DNA from: JBOFCS01 sp051646185
GTDB taxonomy: Bacteria > Actinomycetota > Actinomycetes > Mycobacteriales > Mycobacteriaceae
NCBI GenBank assembly: GCA_051646185.1
Contig: JBOFCS010000153.1
Coordinates: 1 to 8,080, forward strand
Length of the DNA stretch: 8,080 nt
Reading direction: 5' to 3'
Part shown: in pieces, positions 6,759 through 8,080 of the stretch
How positions within the stretch are numbered: the stretch's first letter is position 1
How the letters are laid out: every line of letters begins with the position of its first letter
Translations under genes and position numbers: made by a program
Notes under the pieces: generated by a model
Database searches by the model: none
What the model saw: only the letters and a program-made list of their open reading frames with translations
What the model was told of the DNA's origin: nothing

Positions 6759-6801
6759 AAAGTGGGGCAACAACATTTATTGTGTTGTTGCCCCACTTTT
6801 T
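6759..6801 (+). terminator. Strong intrinsic terminator after ino1, shared with the convergent hydrolase gene
   Basis: A perfect 17-bp stem, AAAGTGGGGCAACAACA (6759-6775) pairing with 6783-6799, closes a 7-nt loop TTTATTG and continues into a run of five T (6797-6801). It sits 17 nt after the ino1 stop. The hydrolase stop codon (6800-6802) abuts it on the other strand, so the hairpin can also end that transcript, although the minus-strand T-run is only three long. Confidence 0.95.
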
Positions 6802-7588
6802 AAGTTTCTACTGCTTGCGTACTAGCACCCAACAAAATAGTTCCGATCAGTTCAGGATCATCAGTCATTGGTACATGCCCTAATCCGGGAAGAATTAACA
6901 CTTTAGCGTGCGGAAAACTCTTAGCAACTTTTTTTGCTTGATACACCGGAAGAATCAGATCGCGACTACCCCAAGCAACGGTGATCGGAACCTTGGATAA
7001 GGTTCTGGGAAAAGAGAAATCGGTATCCAAGTAGTCTAGAATTGTGTTAGTTGAAAGCGATTGTGCATCAACAATTGCGTTCTCGGGACTTACCCGCCAA
7101 GGCTTTGCAAAGAAAAATCCTAACGCCAGAGCACGACCAAGTTTAATCCGCAAGACAGTATTCATTTTTGGCCCAAGCGATCGCGCAATCCACCGCATCC
7201 CCAAAAATGTTTTTTGCGTACGCAATTCGTCCCAGCGGCCTAAGGAAAATCCGGCGGGCGATAAGGCTGTTGCTGATGCAACCTCACCTCTGGCAGCTAA
7301 CTGTAGAGCTAACCAACCTCCCAATGAATTCCCGGCAATGTGCACTGGGGTTCCATCGGCACCAAGTTCTTTAACAAACTCACTGAGACCTTCTAACACC
7401 TGAGTCAACATGTGCGGTCCTGGGGGAAGCTGAGGAGACTGACCGTGGTTTGGCAGATCCACAGTAACCACTGTGCGGTAGGCAGCGAGCTGATCGATAA
7501 GTGAGTCCCAAGCCTGCCTTCGGTGCGTCACCCCGTGTACCAGAACAAGAATTGGTCCACTTCCGCGAATATCATGGGCAAGTTTCAT
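6800..7588 (-). CDS. Alpha/beta-fold hydrolase
   Basis: From the ATG at 7588 this is a 262-aa single-domain alpha/beta hydrolase. The features are the oxyanion-hole HG (18-19, LVLVHGVTHRRQAW), the strand/turn VTVDLPNHGQS, the nucleophile elbow GNSLG with Ser88, an acid Asp210 in WGSRDLILP, and His238 in GLGHVPM. A helical lid lies between about 110 and 195. All triad residues are present, so it should be an active serine hydrolase (esterase, lipase or haloperoxidase-like superfamily); the substrate cannot be deduced. No signal peptide is seen, so it is probably cytoplasmic. The ATG at 7588 is preceded by AAGGA at 11 nt; the frame is open to an ATG at 7618 and a TTG at 7621, which have no ribosome-binding site and add residues outside the fold. 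Rv0045c next to mycobacterial ino1 is also an alpha/beta hydrolase, but the sequences do not look orthologous. It is convergent with ino1 and appears monocistronic. Confidence 0.9.
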   Translation of the reverse strand: MKLAHDIRGSGPILVLVHGVTHRRQAWDSLIDQLAAYRTVVTVDLPNHGQSPQLPPGPHMLTQVLEGLSEFVKELGADGTPVHIAGNSLGGWLALQLAARGEVASATALSPAGFSLGRWDELRTQKTFLGMRWIARSLGPKMNTVLRIKLGRALALGFFFAKPWRVSPENAIVDAQSLSTNTILDYLDTDFSFPRTLSKVPITVAWGSRDLILPVYQAKKVAKSFPHAKVLILPGLGHVPMTDDPELIGTILLGASTQAVET

Positions 7589-7639
7589 TACTGCTGCATT
7601 CCTTACTGATGGATACATCAAAGGTTAAGTGTGTGATTA

Positions 7640-7655
7640 AGTAACATACATCACA
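7640..7655 (-). promoter_or_regulatory. GlxR/CRP-like binding site overlapping a -10 candidate of the hydrolase gene
   Basis: Read on the minus strand: TGTGATGTATGTTACT. The corynebacterial GlxR consensus is TGTGAnnTAnnTCACA; this matches 10 of the 12 fixed positions, including one perfect half and the central TA. TATGTT (7648-7643) within it could be the -10 box, so binding would repress. The consensus is established; occupancy is inferred. Confidence 0.35.
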
Positions 7656-7800
7656 CTCACTCTTCATGAAATACACCCTCAACTATCTTATACCCCACTC
7701 TGGTGGCATGAAAAATGCCAGTTCAGATCTATTTTTACCGATATTTTATGTGTATATGTATAGTACAGTTACATCCAGATATGACCTTGGACACAAATTT

Positions 7801-7806
7801 TAAAAT
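7801..7806 (+). promoter_or_regulatory. Candidate -10 box of the small membrane ORF
   Basis: TAAAAT matches five of six bases of the TATAAT consensus. It would start transcription near 7813, giving a leader of about 54 nt before the ATG at 7867. No good -35 is visible at 17 nt (TTGGAC at 7787 is too close), so this is tentative. Confidence 0.35.
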
Positions 7807-7866
7807 CTGTTACCGTGCGTCACACATAGATTGCTTCACTACTAGTACAGGAGTAGGAGACCCGTT

Positions 7867-8043
7867 ATGTTCACACTGCTGGACCCCTTAGCGATCCTGC
7901 TTAGCATCGCTGGGACCGCAGCCCTGCTGTGGGCCTTCACCGGATCAGGACACGGGCTTGATTTTGCAGCGCGACAACGTTCAGCGGCAGGTCATCACCG
8001 TGCATCCCGTCGTTGCTCAAGGCGTGGTTGGTTGTATGAATAG
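7867..8043 (+). CDS. Small single-span membrane protein, 58 aa, function unknown
   Basis: The ORF reads MFTLLDPLAILLSIAGTAAL and then LWAFTGSGHGLDFAARQRSA, ending in an Arg/His-rich tail (HHRASRRCSRRGWLYE). One hydrophobic helix spans about residues 6-25. The basic tail would stay in the cytoplasm by the positive-inside rule, placing the short N-terminus outside. The start has an excellent ribosome-binding site, GGAG followed by AGGAGA (7855-7860) ending 6 nt before the ATG, and codon choice looks like that of the neighbouring genes. It is shorter than usual gene-finder cut-offs. I do not recognise a family. A possible second ORF begins at 8036 inside its last codons, suggesting it may be a small leader subunit or accessory protein of a membrane operon to the right. 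A competing minus-strand reading frame covers its 3' third. Confidence 0.6.
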   Translation: MFTLLDPLAILLSIAGTAALLWAFTGSGHGLDFAARQRSAAGHHRASRRCSRRGWLYE

Positions 8044-8080
8044 GGTGTCGCGGGTTGAGGTGTGGCGGGTTGTGGGGTTG
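8036..8080 (+). CDS. Possible start of a downstream gene, coupled to the small ORF (runs off right edge)
   Basis: An ATG at 8036 overlaps the end of the 58-aa ORF by 8 nt, the same overlap length as padR-ino1. Fifteen codons are visible: MNRVSRVEVWRVVGL. This is a basic then hydrophobic start as in a membrane or exported protein. There is no strong ribosome-binding site, so translation would depend on coupling. Too short to identify; the opposite strand is a rival. Confidence 0.3.
   Translation, partial: MNRVSRVEVWRVVGL
8045..8074. repeat. Two-copy 15-bp tandem repeat at the right edge
   Basis: GTGTCGCGGGTTGAG (8045-8059) is followed directly by GTGTGGCGGGTTGTG (8060-8074), 13 of 15 identical. 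The period is a multiple of three. It reads VSRVE-VWRVV on the plus strand in the 8036 frame, or QPATP-QPATP on the minus strand. Confidence 0.7.

Larger units (their letters stand above)
7589..7866. other. Divergent intergenic region between the hydrolase gene and the small membrane ORF
   Basis: 278 bp without a supported gene, clearly AT-rich. It contains a GlxR-like site and -10 candidate for the hydrolase, the 7-bp inverted repeat GTGTGAT (7631-7637) / ATCACAC (7650-7656), the hairpin TGGCAT-GAAAA-ATGCCA (7704-7720), a dyad-rich stretch around 7748-7774, and a promoter candidate for the small ORF. Confidence 0.6.

Noticed and set aside
7044..7403. Plus-strand ORF of 119 codons opposite the hydrolase
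   Set aside because: Antisense to the lid and nucleophile region of a clear alpha/beta hydrolase; no ribosome-binding site or recognisable motif.
7811..7826. GlxR-like sequence around GTGCGTCACAC upstream of the small ORF
   Set aside because: Only one half-site (TCACA) is good; the other half and the spacing do not fit the consensus.
1..8080. CRISPR array, transposase, tRNA/rRNA or defence-system genes
   Set aside because: No spaced direct repeats, transposase or nuclease motifs, or recognisable RNA-gene folds were found; the clear genes are core envelope and inositol metabolism functions.

Overview
The window looks like chromosomal DNA of a Corynebacterium or a close mycolic-acid-forming relative. 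The main evidence is gene order: ino1, a PadR regulator, then (divergent) a DUF5318 protein, a class A penicillin-binding protein and a GT87-type membrane glycosyltransferase. This matches the Mycobacterium tuberculosis block Rv0046c (ino1), Rv0047c, Rv0049, Rv0050 (ponA1), Rv0051 as I remember it; nothing equivalent to Rv0048c is seen. Base composition is much less GC-rich than mycobacteria, which fits a lower-GC Corynebacterium. The species cannot be fixed from the sequence alone.

Layout. Minus strand, reading right to left from 4790: the DUF5318 zinc-ribbon-like protein, the bifunctional PBP1A/PonA1-type peptidoglycan synthase, the GT87-like polytopic membrane protein, and, at the left edge, the 5' end of a secreted MspA-porin-like protein that has its own apparent promoter. 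That promoter contains a nine-G homopolymer between its -35 and -10 elements. Plus strand from 5049: padR, overlapping ino1 by 8 nt, closed by a strong 17-bp hairpin terminator. The terminator is shared with a convergent alpha/beta hydrolase gene (minus, 6800-7588). A 278-bp non-coding stretch follows, holding a GlxR-like site, a small hairpin and a likely promoter. Next is a 58-codon single-span membrane protein gene (7867-8043), and at the right edge there may be the start of a translationally coupled gene.

How the genes fit together. The minus-strand group is a cell-envelope cluster: peptidoglycan polymerisation and cross-linking, a polyprenyl-linked sugar transferase, and an outer-membrane (mycomembrane) porin-like protein. 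The plus-strand pair makes and probably controls inositol-1-phosphate, the precursor of phosphatidylinositol, PIM/LAM-type lipoglycans and mycothiol. The 258-bp divergent region 4791-5048 carries dyad symmetries that look like a PadR autoregulatory operator.

I saw no CRISPR array, insertion sequence, tRNA, rRNA or phage gene. Most of the window is conserved core genome. The less ordinary parts are the homopolymer-bearing promoter of the porin-like gene, the padR operator region, and the small membrane ORF with its ambiguous downstream edge.
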